In this document: positions 24,979-32,278 of the stretch, one piece after another
How positions within the stretch are numbered: position 1 is the first letter of the stretch
Layout: each line of letters begins with the position of its first letter
Assembly (NCBI GenBank): GCA_023475025.1
Contig: JAMCWB010000061.1
Span: forward strand, 60,963 to 94,562
From: Gammaproteobacteria bacterium
Lineage (GTDB): Bacteria; Pseudomonadota; Gammaproteobacteria; Pseudomonadales; Pseudomonadaceae
Direction of reading: 5' to 3'
Length of the DNA: 33,600 nt
Program-made: the position numbers and the translations under genes
The notes under the pieces: model-generated
Seen by the model: only the letters and a program-made list of their open reading frames with translations
Told to the model about the DNA's origin: nothing
Databases searched by the model: none

Positions 24979-25857
24979 TCAGTTGATTCGCGACACCGTC
25001 GAGAAACTGGGCAAGTTGCGCAACTTGGGCTCCGGCCAGTGCATCCACACGGCAAAGGCCTTACCGACAATATAGTTGTCCGGCACCATACCCCACAAGG
25101 GCTGGTCAATATCCGGCGAACTCCAGTAACGACTGTCGTTGGAGTTGTCGCGATTATCTCCAACCATGAAGTAATGCCCGTCCGGTACTGTCCATTCCTG
25201 CTCCGCGGGTGCCGGGGACAGCTGCTTGAGACGAATCTGGTGCGCCTGCGCACCAATGAACTCCTCGCGCAACTCAACCTGGGCAACCGTGCGCAGCGGA
25301 TGACCCGGTGGAATCTCGTCATCCACCTGGCGCTCGATCAGCTCCTGCTCCAGTGGCTCACCATTGATCCAGAACTGCTTGCCAGCATAGACCACATGAT
25401 CGCCGGGTAAACCTATTACCCGTTTAATATAGTTGATCCGTGGGTCATTGGGGTAACGAAACACCATCACTTCGCCACGCTGCGGATCAGACACCGGAAT
25501 GATCTTGGTATCGATCACCGGCAAACGAACGCCGTAAGCAAACTTGTTGACCAGAATGAAGTCACCCACCGCCAGTGTCGGTTTCATCGAACCCGAGGGG
25601 ATCTGGAACGGCTCGACCAGAAAGGAGCGCAAGACCAGCACAATGGCCAATACCGGAAAGAATGACTTGGCGTATTCGATAGCCAGCGGCTCCTTGGCCA
25701 GCCGCTCACTGGTTTGCGGGTCAGCCACATCCACCGACTGCTGGTAACGCTCGACTGCAGCAGCGCGGCGTGGTGCCAGCCAGAGGCGGTCAAGCAAAGC
25801 CAGCACACCAGTAATGGCAACCGCCAGCACCAGAATCAGGGGGAAATCAATATGCAT
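24979..25857 (-). CDS. lepB: Signal peptidase I
   Basis: Inner-membrane serine protease that removes signal peptides from secreted proteins. In the 292-residue protein two N-terminal hydrophobic segments (about 5-23 and 64-80) are followed by the periplasmic catalytic domain. The nucleophile S90 is in IPSGSMKPTL, the general base K145 in NYIKRVIGLPGD, and GDNRDNSNDSRYW lies further on. It begins 17 bp after the lepA stop codon, so the lepA-lepB pair is co-transcribed. A terminator follows its stop codon. Confidence 0.97.
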   Translation of the reverse strand: MHIDFPLILVLAVAITGVLALLDRLWLAPRRAAAVERYQQSVDVADPQTSERLAKEPLAIEYAKSFFPVLAIVLVLRSFLVEPFQIPSGSMKPTLAVGDFILVNKFAYGVRLPVIDTKIIPVSDPQRGEVMVFRYPNDPRINYIKRVIGLPGDHVVYAGKQFWINGEPLEQELIERQVDDEIPPGHPLRTVAQVELREEFIGAQAHQIRLKQLSPAPAEQEWTVPDGHYFMVGDNRDNSNDSRYWSSPDIDQPLWGMVPDNYIVGKAFAVWMHWPEPKLRNLPSFSTVSRIN

Positions 25858-25874
25858 ACGCGGAACGTGCCTTC

Positions 25875-27674
25875 CTAGTTATCAACCTTGAGTACGGCGA
25901 GGAAGGCTTCCTGGGGTATTTCCACACTCCCCACCTGCTTCATGCGCTTCTTGCCCGCTTTCTGTTTTTCCAGCAACTTTTTCTTCCGGCTGGCATCACC
26001 ACCATAACACTTGGCGGTGACGTTCTTGCGCAACGCCTTGACGGTCGAACGGGCAACTACCTGCCCCCCAATGGCTGCCTGAATGGCAACATCAAACATC
26101 TGCCGCGGAATCAGTTCCTTCATCTTCTCCACCAGCTGGCGGCCTTTGCCGGCGGCGTTGTCACGATGCACGATCAAAGCCAGGGCATCGACCTTTTCGC
26201 CGTTGATCAACACATCCAGCCGTACCAGCTTGGCAGCCTGGAAGCGATCAAAACTGTAATCCAGCGACGCATAGCCGCGGCTGACCGATTTCAGCCGGTC
26301 AAAGAAATCCAGTACGACCTCATTCATCGGCAGATCGTAGACAACCTGAACCTGGTTGCCGAGAAAAACCATATCGCGCTGTACGCCACGCTTCTCGACA
26401 CAGAGGGTAATCACACTACCCAGGTGGTCCTGCGGCACCAGGATATTCGCCTGCACAATAGGCTCGCGCATTTCCTCGATCAGCGAAGGGTCGGGCAGGT
26501 AGGACGGGTTATCGACATAGATCACCTCGCCGTCCTTCTTCACCACCTCGAAAACTACCGTAGGGGCGGTGGTAATCAGATCCAGGTCGTATTCACGCTC
26601 CAGCCGCTCCTGGATGATTTCCATGTGCAGCATACCGAGAAAGCCGATGCGAAAGCCAAAGCCCAGGGCATCCGAGCTTTCCGGCTCGAACTGTAGCGCC
26701 GCGTCATTCAGGGTCAGTTTCTGCAGGGCTTCACGGAAGTCCTCGAAATCATCAGAGCTGACCGGGAACAGACCGGCATAGACCTGCGGCTTGACGCGCT
26801 GGAAGCCGGGCAGCGGATCGACATCCGGGGTAGCTGCCAGAGTCAGGGTGTCACCGACCGGGGCGCCATGAATATCCTTGATGCCGGCAATGATAAAACC
26901 GACTTCACCGGCTTTCAGATCCGCCGTGGTGGTATGCTTGGGATTGAAGACGCCGACGCTGTCTACCTGATGTTGCTTGCCGGTCGACTTGACCAGCACC
27001 TTGTCGCCTTTCTTGATGCGACCCTGACGGATACGTACCAGCGACACCACACCCAGGTAGTTATCGAACCAGGAATCAATGATCAAGGCCTGCAAAGGTG
27101 CCTCGATTTCACCGGTTGGCGGTGGAATTTCGGCCACCAGGCGCTCAAGCACATCCTCAACACCCAGGCCACTCTTGGCACTGCAGACAACGGCATCGGT
27201 CGCATCAATACCGATCACACTTTCAATCTCGCCCTTGACCCGCTCCGGCTCGGCCTGGGGCAGGTCAATCTTGTTCAGTACCGGCATGACCTCAAGGCCC
27301 TGCTCGATGGCGGTATAGCAGTTGGCGACCGACTGGGCTTCAACGCCCTGAGCCGCGTCCACCACCAGCAAGGCGCCTTCACAGGCGGCCAGCGAACGGC
27401 TGACCTCATAATGAAAGTCAACGTGACCGGGCGTATCAATGAAGTTGAGCTGATAGGTCTTGCCGTTTTTGGCGGTGTAATACAGGGTGACGCTGTGGGC
27501 CTTGATGGTAATCCCGCGCTCACGCTCGAGATCCATGGAATCCAGTACCTGTTCGGCCATTTCCCGTTCGGTCAGGCCACCGCAGATCTGGATAAAGCGG
27601 TCTGCCAGGGTCGACTTGCCATGGTCAATGTGGGCAATGATGGAGAAATTACGGATCAGGCTAAGGTCACTCAC
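25875..27674 (-). CDS. lepA: Elongation factor 4 (LepA)
   Basis: Ribosome-associated translational GTPase related to EF-G. The GTG at 27674 gives exactly 599 residues, the usual LepA length, and begins (V/M)[21 protein letters not shown] with the G1 motif. A longer frame to 27743 is not supported. G3 DTPGHVDF and G4 [10 protein letters not shown] follow, then domains II-III. The LepA-specific C-terminal domain has the tail region [12 protein letters not shown] and the basic [33 protein letters not shown] lies upstream of the start. It is separated from mucD by 191 bp holding a hairpin but no clear terminator, and is followed by lepB. Confidence 0.97.
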   Translation of the reverse strand: MSDLSLIRNFSIIAHIDHGKSTLADRFIQICGGLTEREMAEQVLDSMDLERERGITIKAHSVTLYYTAKNGKTYQLNFIDTPGHVDFHYEVSRSLAACEGALLVVDAAQGVEAQSVANCYTAIEQGLEVMPVLNKIDLPQAEPERVKGEIESVIGIDATDAVVCSAKSGLGVEDVLERLVAEIPPPTGEIEAPLQALIIDSWFDNYLGVVSLVRIRQGRIKKGDKVLVKSTGKQHQVDSVGVFNPKHTTTADLKAGEVGFIIAGIKDIHGAPVGDTLTLAATPDVDPLPGFQRVKPQVYAGLFPVSSDDFEDFREALQKLTLNDAALQFEPESSDALGFGFRIGFLGMLHMEIIQERLEREYDLDLITTAPTVVFEVVKKDGEVIYVDNPSYLPDPSLIEEMREPIVQANILVPQDHLGSVITLCVEKRGVQRDMVFLGNQVQVVYDLPMNEVVLDFFDRLKSVSRGYASLDYSFDRFQAAKLVRLDVLINGEKVDALALIVHRDNAAGKGRQLVEKMKELIPRQMFDVAIQAAIGGQVVARSTVKALRKNVTAKCYGGDASRKKKLLEKQKAGKKRMKQVGSVEIPQEAFLAVLKVDN

Positions 27675-27824
27675 AAAGGGCTCTTCCACAGATGGGTTGC
27701 CGAGAGGGCAGACCGCCGCAAGCCGATACGGTGCGACTGGCACAGCCAGCGGGCAAGAACAGGGGGCTTTGCCCCGAAAACAGCCCGCGAGTGTACCTGA
27801 TCCGGCGGATTGACGCCATGCCGG

Positions 27825-27859
27825 CCCGGTAGCAAAAGCGTCAGGCTCTTGCTACCGGG
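27825..27859. other. Perfect 11-bp inverted repeat between mucD and lepA
   Basis: CCCGGTAGCAA (27825-27835) pairs with TTGCTACCGGG (27849-27859) across a 13-base loop, starting 6 bases beyond the mucD stop codon. No T tract follows on the minus strand, so it may stabilise the 3' end of the mucD message or attenuate read-through into lepA rather than act as a standard terminator. Confidence 0.6.
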
Positions 27860-27865
27860 ACAAGA

Positions 27866-29290
27866 TCAATCGTTAAGGCGGAAAGTAATAAAGCTGGCGC
27901 GACCCTGGCGGATGACACGCATGGAAATCGACCGGTTGCTGGGCAACTCGCTGGTCACCGTCTCGAAGGTCGAGACCGAATCAATCTCGCGATTGTTCAG
28001 GTTGGTGATGATGTCGCCACTACGCAGGCCCACCATGGCACCGGCACCCGGACGGACTTCACGCACCATGACGCCGTTACGCACATCCAGGTTGCGCTTC
28101 TGCTCATCGGTCAAGGCTGCAACACTGACACCGAGACGGTTATCATCGGTACTCTGGCTCTGCGGCGTACTGGCGGGTGCAGCAGTTTCACCATCCTCGG
28201 GCAGCGCGCCCACTTCGAGCTTGATGGTGCGGCGCCGCTTGTCCCGCATCACCACCAGGCTGGCTTCATTGCCAGGGCGCACGCGACCCACCGCATGGGG
28301 CAGATCCGACGACATGACGATGTCATCGCCGTTGAAGCTGAGAATCACATCACCGACCTGCAGGCCACCCTTTTCAGCCGGGCCATCCGGCATGATCTGG
28401 GCCACCAGGGCACCAGCCGGACGCGGCAGACCGAAGGATTCGGCCAGGTCCTTGTTGACTTCCTGGATCACAACACCCAGCCAGCCACGTTGCACACTGC
28501 CCTGCTCCTTGATCTGCTCGACCACATCCATGGCCACATCCATCGGAATGGCAAACGATAGCCCCATAAAGCCACCGGAGCGGGTAAATATCTGCGAATT
28601 GATACCGACCACTTCACCATCCAGGTTGAACAGCGGACCACCGGAGTTACCCGGATTGATCGCCACATCGGTCTGGATAAAGGGCACATAGTTCTCGTTC
28701 GGCAAACTGCGGCCCTTGGCACTGACAATACCGGCAGTAACCGAGTAATCGAAACCGAAGGGGGAGCCGATAGCCAATACCCACTCACCCGGCTTGAGGT
28801 CAGCAGAATTACCGATGCGCACCACCGGCAGGTCATCATCGGTTTCAATCTTCAGCAGTGCCAGATCCGAGCGCGGGTCGGCGCCGATCAATTCAGCCGT
28901 CAACTCACGCCGATCAGACAAACGCACGAAAATCTCTTCGGCATCGGCAACCACATGGTTGTTGGTCAGCACATAACCGTCTTTGGAGATGATAAAGCCG
29001 GAGCCCAGTGATTGCGGGGCCTGACGCTGACGCGGGGCACGCTCCTGCGGGAAACCACGCTCGAAGAATTCGCGGAAGATCGGTGGCAGGCCTTCCATAT
29101 CCGGCATGCCGGGGATGCCACCGGTCACTTGCGCAGCGGCCTGGCGCGTACTGATGTTGACCACCGCCGGCGAAGCCTCCTCAACCAGGTCGGTAAAGTC
29201 AGGCAGGCTGGTTCTTGCCAGCGCTGCAGTTTGCCAACTCAACATCAACAGAGCGACAGTCATTACCGTCCAACGTTGCACAGATAGCAT
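27866..29290 (-). CDS. mucD: Periplasmic serine protease MucD (DegP/HtrA family)
   Basis: HtrA-type protease and chaperone that removes misfolded envelope proteins and restrains AlgU activation. The 474-residue protein has an N-terminal signal peptide (about 1-26, ending ALA). The trypsin-like domain has triad H112 (TNNHVV), D142 (RSDLALLK) and S216 (NPGNSGGPL), followed by two PDZ domains (about 260-360 and 385-470). AGAGGAG precedes the ATG. It is the last gene of the algU-mucA-mucB-rseC-mucD operon, 13 bp after rseC. The length matches P. aeruginosa MucD. Confidence 0.97.
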   Translation of the reverse strand: MLSVQRWTVMTVALLMLSWQTAALARTSLPDFTDLVEEASPAVVNISTRQAAAQVTGGIPGMPDMEGLPPIFREFFERGFPQERAPRQRQAPQSLGSGFIISKDGYVLTNNHVVADAEEIFVRLSDRRELTAELIGADPRSDLALLKIETDDDLPVVRIGNSADLKPGEWVLAIGSPFGFDYSVTAGIVSAKGRSLPNENYVPFIQTDVAINPGNSGGPLFNLDGEVVGINSQIFTRSGGFMGLSFAIPMDVAMDVVEQIKEQGSVQRGWLGVVIQEVNKDLAESFGLPRPAGALVAQIMPDGPAEKGGLQVGDVILSFNGDDIVMSSDLPHAVGRVRPGNEASLVVMRDKRRRTIKLEVGALPEDGETAAPASTPQSQSTDDNRLGVSVAALTDEQKRNLDVRNGVMVREVRPGAGAMVGLRSGDIITNLNNREIDSVSTFETVTSELPSNRSISMRVIRQGRASFITFRLND

Positions 29291-29303
29291 CCCCCAACTC
29301 CTC

Positions 29304-29780
29304 TCAATCGTGTAACGAAATCACCGGTCGCGACTGGCCAGCAAGCGGCACAGGCCCGGCCAGCACCTGTGGTTGCAACAGGTTGCTGTTGCTGCGCTTG
29401 CCGGCCCACGACCGCGCAGCGATAAAACCACCGCCCAGCCCCAGCACGGCTGACAAGATAACCAGCGGTTCCGGCAGCCCCGCAGCCTGAGCCAGCAGAC
29501 CAGCCACGAACAACAAGCCCAAAGGTAACAAGTACATCAACAGGGACCCCATAACCACAGCCTGCTCCGGCACCCCTATGGTGATCTGGTCACCCACCTG
29601 CAGACTGCGGTCAGTGGCCACGCGAATAAAACCAAGACGATTGCCGATGCCGACCTTTTGCAACAGCGCTGAGCCACATCCGGCACGTGCCTGGCAACTG
29701 CCGCAGGTACTCTGGCGCACAGTTTCTACCCAGACGGCGCCAGCCTCGGTACTCACAACCCGGCCCTGCTCTTCAATCAT
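29304..29780 (-). CDS. rseC: Sigma-E regulatory protein RseC/MucC
   Basis: Inner-membrane protein of the SoxR-reducing/RseC family; in pseudomonads (MucC, AlgM) it modulates AlgU activity. The 158-residue product has an N-terminal cytoplasmic domain with the family cysteine cluster STCGSCQARAGCG (about 24-36). Two transmembrane helices (about 76-97 and 103-122) and a short tail follow. The start overlaps the mucB stop codon by 4 bp. Its exact role is unsettled even in well-studied species. Confidence 0.93.
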   Translation of the reverse strand: MIEEQGRVVSTEAGAVWVETVRQSTCGSCQARAGCGSALLQKVGIGNRLGFIRVATDRSLQVGDQITIGVPEQAVVMGSLLMYLLPLGLLFVAGLLAQAAGLPEPLVILSAVLGLGGGFIAARSWAGKRSNSNLLQPQVLAGPVPLAGQSRPVISLHD

Positions 29781-30712
29781 GGCGCGCCACCTTGCAAGGC
29801 ATTGGCAATACGCTCCGCAGCCGCCACCGGCAGTTCACCCACCACTGTAGCCAGATAGTTACCATCACCGGAGCGCAGGGTGCGACTGACCGCGACGGTC
29901 GGCCCCAGCTGGGCACGCAGGTCATCGGCCTGGTCAGCATCCTCGAGCGGTTCAATAAAAATACTGAATCGGGCCAGGCCGTCGGTATAGACCTGGGTCA
30001 CCAGGCCACCGTCATCACCATTGGCGATATGCTCATAAGCCAGGCTGAAGCCTGACGGCAACCAGTCAGCGACGATGGTGGAAGGCAGCTCCGGTGCCCT
30101 TGCCCGGGTTTCCAGCAGCGGCAAACAGGCATTACCCGGCTGCAGGGCTGCCGGTTCTACCGGCGAATAGTCCAGCGTCGTGAACTGGAAACGCTCCAGC
30201 AAGGTGTCGCGGTCGTTGATCAGCAAGGATTTGAGCAAGAGGCCGGTTTCCCGGTCCAGGTACAGCTCGTAGGCATAACGAAAAGCGTCACGCGGCTGCA
30301 AGGAAATCACCACGGCAGGCCGGGCTGCCACCCGGGTATGACCGAGCACCTGCAGCACGTACCAGTTGTGCAACAGGGCAGTCTGCTCATTGACCCGGTT
30401 CTCGGTGCCGACACTGCTGGCCACTTCCATCGAACTGGCGCACACCAGCATACCGTTCTGGCGCAGCCATTCCTGGGCAGGGCCATCAGTGCGGACCATG
30501 CGCTCAGTAATGCCCTGGTCGTTTGCCTGGCGCCAGATATGGTGGGTGGTGAAATGGCCAGTGCGCTCATAGATGAACGAACCTTGATAACTGTACTGCT
30601 GGCTGGCGTGGGTCATGCGCGCCAGCCAGTCACGCGCATCTTCTGCAAGCGCCAGCGGTGCTGCCAGGCATAACGCCAGCAAACCGCTACAACAACGCAG
30701 AGCTGCAGCCAT
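29777..30712 (-). CDS. mucB: Periplasmic sigma-factor regulator MucB (RseB)
   Basis: Binds the periplasmic part of MucA and protects it from cleavage, so holding AlgU inactive until misfolded envelope material accumulates. The 311-residue protein has a signal peptide (about 1-23, ending LALA). A LolA-like lipid-sensing domain (about 25-210; SYQGSFIYERTG, ERMVRTDG) and a C-terminal MucB/RseB domain (DWLPSGFSL, VYTDGLARFSIFIEP, VVGELP) follow. ATG at 30712 shares one base with the mucA stop codon (TGATG), and the gene overlaps rseC by 4 bp. Confidence 0.96.
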   Translation of the reverse strand: MAAALRCCSGLLALCLAAPLALAEDARDWLARMTHASQQYSYQGSFIYERTGHFTTHHIWRQANDQGITERMVRTDGPAQEWLRQNGMLVCASSMEVASSVGTENRVNEQTALLHNWYVLQVLGHTRVAARPAVVISLQPRDAFRYAYELYLDRETGLLLKSLLINDRDTLLERFQFTTLDYSPVEPAALQPGNACLPLLETRARAPELPSTIVADWLPSGFSLAYEHIANGDDGGLVTQVYTDGLARFSIFIEPLEDADQADDLRAQLGPTVAVSRTLRSGDGNYLATVVGELPVAAAERIANALQGGAP

Positions 30713-31323
30713 CAGCGACCTTCCAGGCTGGCAGCCCGGGCGTAGGGCAACACATGCGGGGTATTGAATCCGGCACCGTGCTCGGCGTGCTGGCGCAGAT
30801 AACTACCGATGCGCTGTTCGTGCCAGGCCGTCGGGGATTGCGCCTGCGGCTGTTCGATCTGACCCTGCGCAGGGCGCGGGTAACCCGCCAGCATGGCACT
30901 GCCACCCATACCGAATACCGGTGCGGGTGACCATTCCTGGGAAGCCGAACCGGCATCCGCCAGTGGCGCCGAGGTATCGATTGAACTATCCAGCGTGGTC
31001 ATGCGCACACCAACCAGCACCGCCAGGGTAACTGACGCAGCGACTGCGGCACGGCCATAGCCCGATACCATCCAGCGCCGCGTCCTGGACGGGCGGCCCA
31101 GGGCTGGTTCATCCTGCAGCGCGGCAGCAATACCCGCCGACAGGTCAATACCGGGCTGACAAGGCTCAGCATGCAGGGCTGCACGGGCCAGCTGATGGCG
31201 TCGCCAGCGCGCGCGCAGGTCGGAATCCTGTTCAGTAGCGCGCAAAAAACGGCGCAACTCCAGTTCATCAGCCTCGCCATCCATGACGGCAGACAATGAT
31301 TCCTGCATGGTTTCGCTCTTCAT
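30712..31323 (-). CDS. mucA: Anti-sigma factor MucA (RseA family)
   Basis: Inner-membrane anti-sigma factor that sequesters AlgU. The 203-residue protein has the cytoplasmic AlgU-binding part (MQESLSAVMDGEADELELRRFL near the start). One transmembrane helix (about 84-105) is followed by a periplasmic part ending LPYARAASLEGR, which includes the region that contacts MucB. The ATG at 31323 was chosen because it matches the MucA N-terminus and has AGAGG 8 bases upstream; a longer frame to 31347 is not expected. The reading frame is intact, so there is no sign of mucoid-type inactivation. It lies 52 bp after algU. Confidence 0.96.
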   Translation of the reverse strand: MKSETMQESLSAVMDGEADELELRRFLRATEQDSDLRARWRRHQLARAALHAEPCQPGIDLSAGIAAALQDEPALGRPSRTRRWMVSGYGRAAVAASVTLAVLVGVRMTTLDSSIDTSAPLADAGSASQEWSPAPVFGMGGSAMLAGYPRPAQGQIEQPQAQSPTAWHEQRIGSYLRQHAEHGAGFNTPHVLPYARAASLEGR

Positions 31324-31375
31324 CGCTATACCTCTGCTATGCCCCAAGGGGCCTGTGCTGGTGCTTGCAGCCTGC

Positions 31376-31951
31376 TCATGTTTCCAGCAAGGGCTGCAAC
31401 GCCTTGTCTATTGCTTCACGGGCACGAAAGATACGTGACCTGACGGTGCCCACCGGGCAATCCATGACACTGGCAATATCTTCATAACTCAAGCCTTCGA
31501 ACTCGCGCAAGGTCAGCGCGGTACGCAGGTCATCCGGTAACTGCTGCAGGGTACGTTTGACCATCTGTTCGATTTCATCGCGCAGCAACTCCCGTTCCGG
31601 GGAGTGCAGGTCTTTCAGCGCGCTGTCGCCATCATGGTATTCCGCATCTTCAGCAGCAATGTCCGAATCGGGTGGTCGCCGTCCACGGGCAACCAGGTAA
31701 TTCTTGGCTGTATTGATCGCAATCCGGTACAGCCAGGTATAGAAGGCGCTGTCACCCCGAAAGTTAGGCAGCGCCCGATAAGCCTTGATAAAGGCCTCCT
31801 GGGCCACATCCTGCGCTTCATGACTGTCATGCACGAAGCGCGTCACCAGCGCCAGGATCTTGTGCTGATACTTGAGCACGAGCAGATCGAAGGCACGCTT
31901 GTCACCCTGTTGCACACGAACAACCAGCTGCTGATCGTCTTCGGCAGCCAT
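31376..31951 (-). CDS. algU: RNA polymerase sigma factor AlgU (RpoE/sigma-22)
   Basis: ECF sigma factor for envelope stress and alginate genes. The 191-residue protein has sigma region 2 (GDKRAFDLLVLKYQHKILAL and AFYTWLYRIAINTAKN) and region 4 (LPDDLRTALTLREFEGLSYEDIA with the helix-turn-helix VGTVRSRIFRAREAIDKAL). It is nearly identical over long stretches to P. aeruginosa AlgU. The ATG at 31951 fits the AlgU length and has GGAG upstream; an ATG at 31987 in frame would add an unrelated 12 residues. Two GAACTT-type promoters lie 54-130 bp upstream, consistent with autoregulation. It heads the mucA-mucB-rseC-mucD operon. Confidence 0.97.
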   Translation of the reverse strand: MAAEDDQQLVVRVQQGDKRAFDLLVLKYQHKILALVTRFVHDSHEAQDVAQEAFIKAYRALPNFRGDSAFYTWLYRIAINTAKNYLVARGRRPPDSDIAAEDAEYHDGDSALKDLHSPERELLRDEIEQMVKRTLQQLPDDLRTALTLREFEGLSYEDIASVMDCPVGTVRSRIFRAREAIDKALQPLLET

Positions 31952-32004
31952 TAATAGGTTACTCCGCGCGCGGTAGCAGCATGCCACTGCAACGCCTTGT
32001 TAAG

Positions 32005-32031
32005 ATTGACCGGCGATCTAGCCAAAAGTTC
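32005..32031 (-). promoter_or_regulatory. AlgU-type promoter upstream of algU (proximal)
   Basis: On the minus strand GAACTT (32026-32031) is followed after 16 bases by TCAAT (32005-32009), close to the AlgU/RpoE consensus GAACTT-N16/17-TCxxA. It ends 53 bp before the algU start codon, a plausible autoregulatory promoter. Confidence 0.6.
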
Positions 32032-32052
32032 TCCCCTTGCTCGGCTCATTGT

Positions 32053-32080
32053 TGGGAACCTGTAACGGCGACTAAAGTTC
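32053..32080 (-). promoter_or_regulatory. AlgU-type promoter upstream of algU (distal)
   Basis: On the minus strand GAACTT (32075-32080) is followed after 17 bases by TCCCA (32053-32057). This matches the consensus GAACTT-N16/17-TCxxA. Together with the proximal copy it recalls the two AlgU-dependent promoters reported for algU in P. aeruginosa. Confidence 0.65.
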
Positions 32081-32213
32081 CGCAGCACTCCCCTTGAGGT
32101 CGCATGATACCAAGACCCACGAATTTTGATAGCAGTCACCCGGCCGCCGGTGCCAGGCTGACAGCCGGCATCAAGGTGCAACACATTGTTCCCCGAGCCT
32201 GCGCAGACTTGTC

Positions 32214-32242
32214 TTGACCACAGTTGTGCAGGTCTTTAGCCT
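32214..32242 (+). promoter_or_regulatory. Possible sigma-70 promoter for tolC
   Basis: TTGACC (32214-32219), a good -35 hexamer, is followed after 17 bases by TAGCCT (32237-32242), a weak -10. The start of transcription would be about 30 bp before the tolC start codon. Confidence 0.35.
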
Positions 32243-32278
32243 TGGCAGACTAATCCAACCATGCAAAGGAAATACCGC

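Larger units (their letters stand above)
31952..32278. other. Divergent regulatory spacer between algU and tolC
   Basis: This 327-bp stretch holds no credible gene. A minus-strand frame crossing it lacks family features and covers the promoter elements. Visible in it are two AlgU-type promoters on the minus strand and a possible sigma-70 promoter for tolC on the plus strand. Confidence 0.6.

Noticed and set aside
30712..31323. Possible mucoid-type truncation of mucA
   Set aside because: The reading frame is complete from the AlgU-binding region through the transmembrane helix to the expected C-terminal end.
31951..32184. Minus-strand 77-codon frame upstream of algU
   Set aside because: It covers both AlgU-type promoters and shows no protein-like conservation; treated as regulatory DNA.
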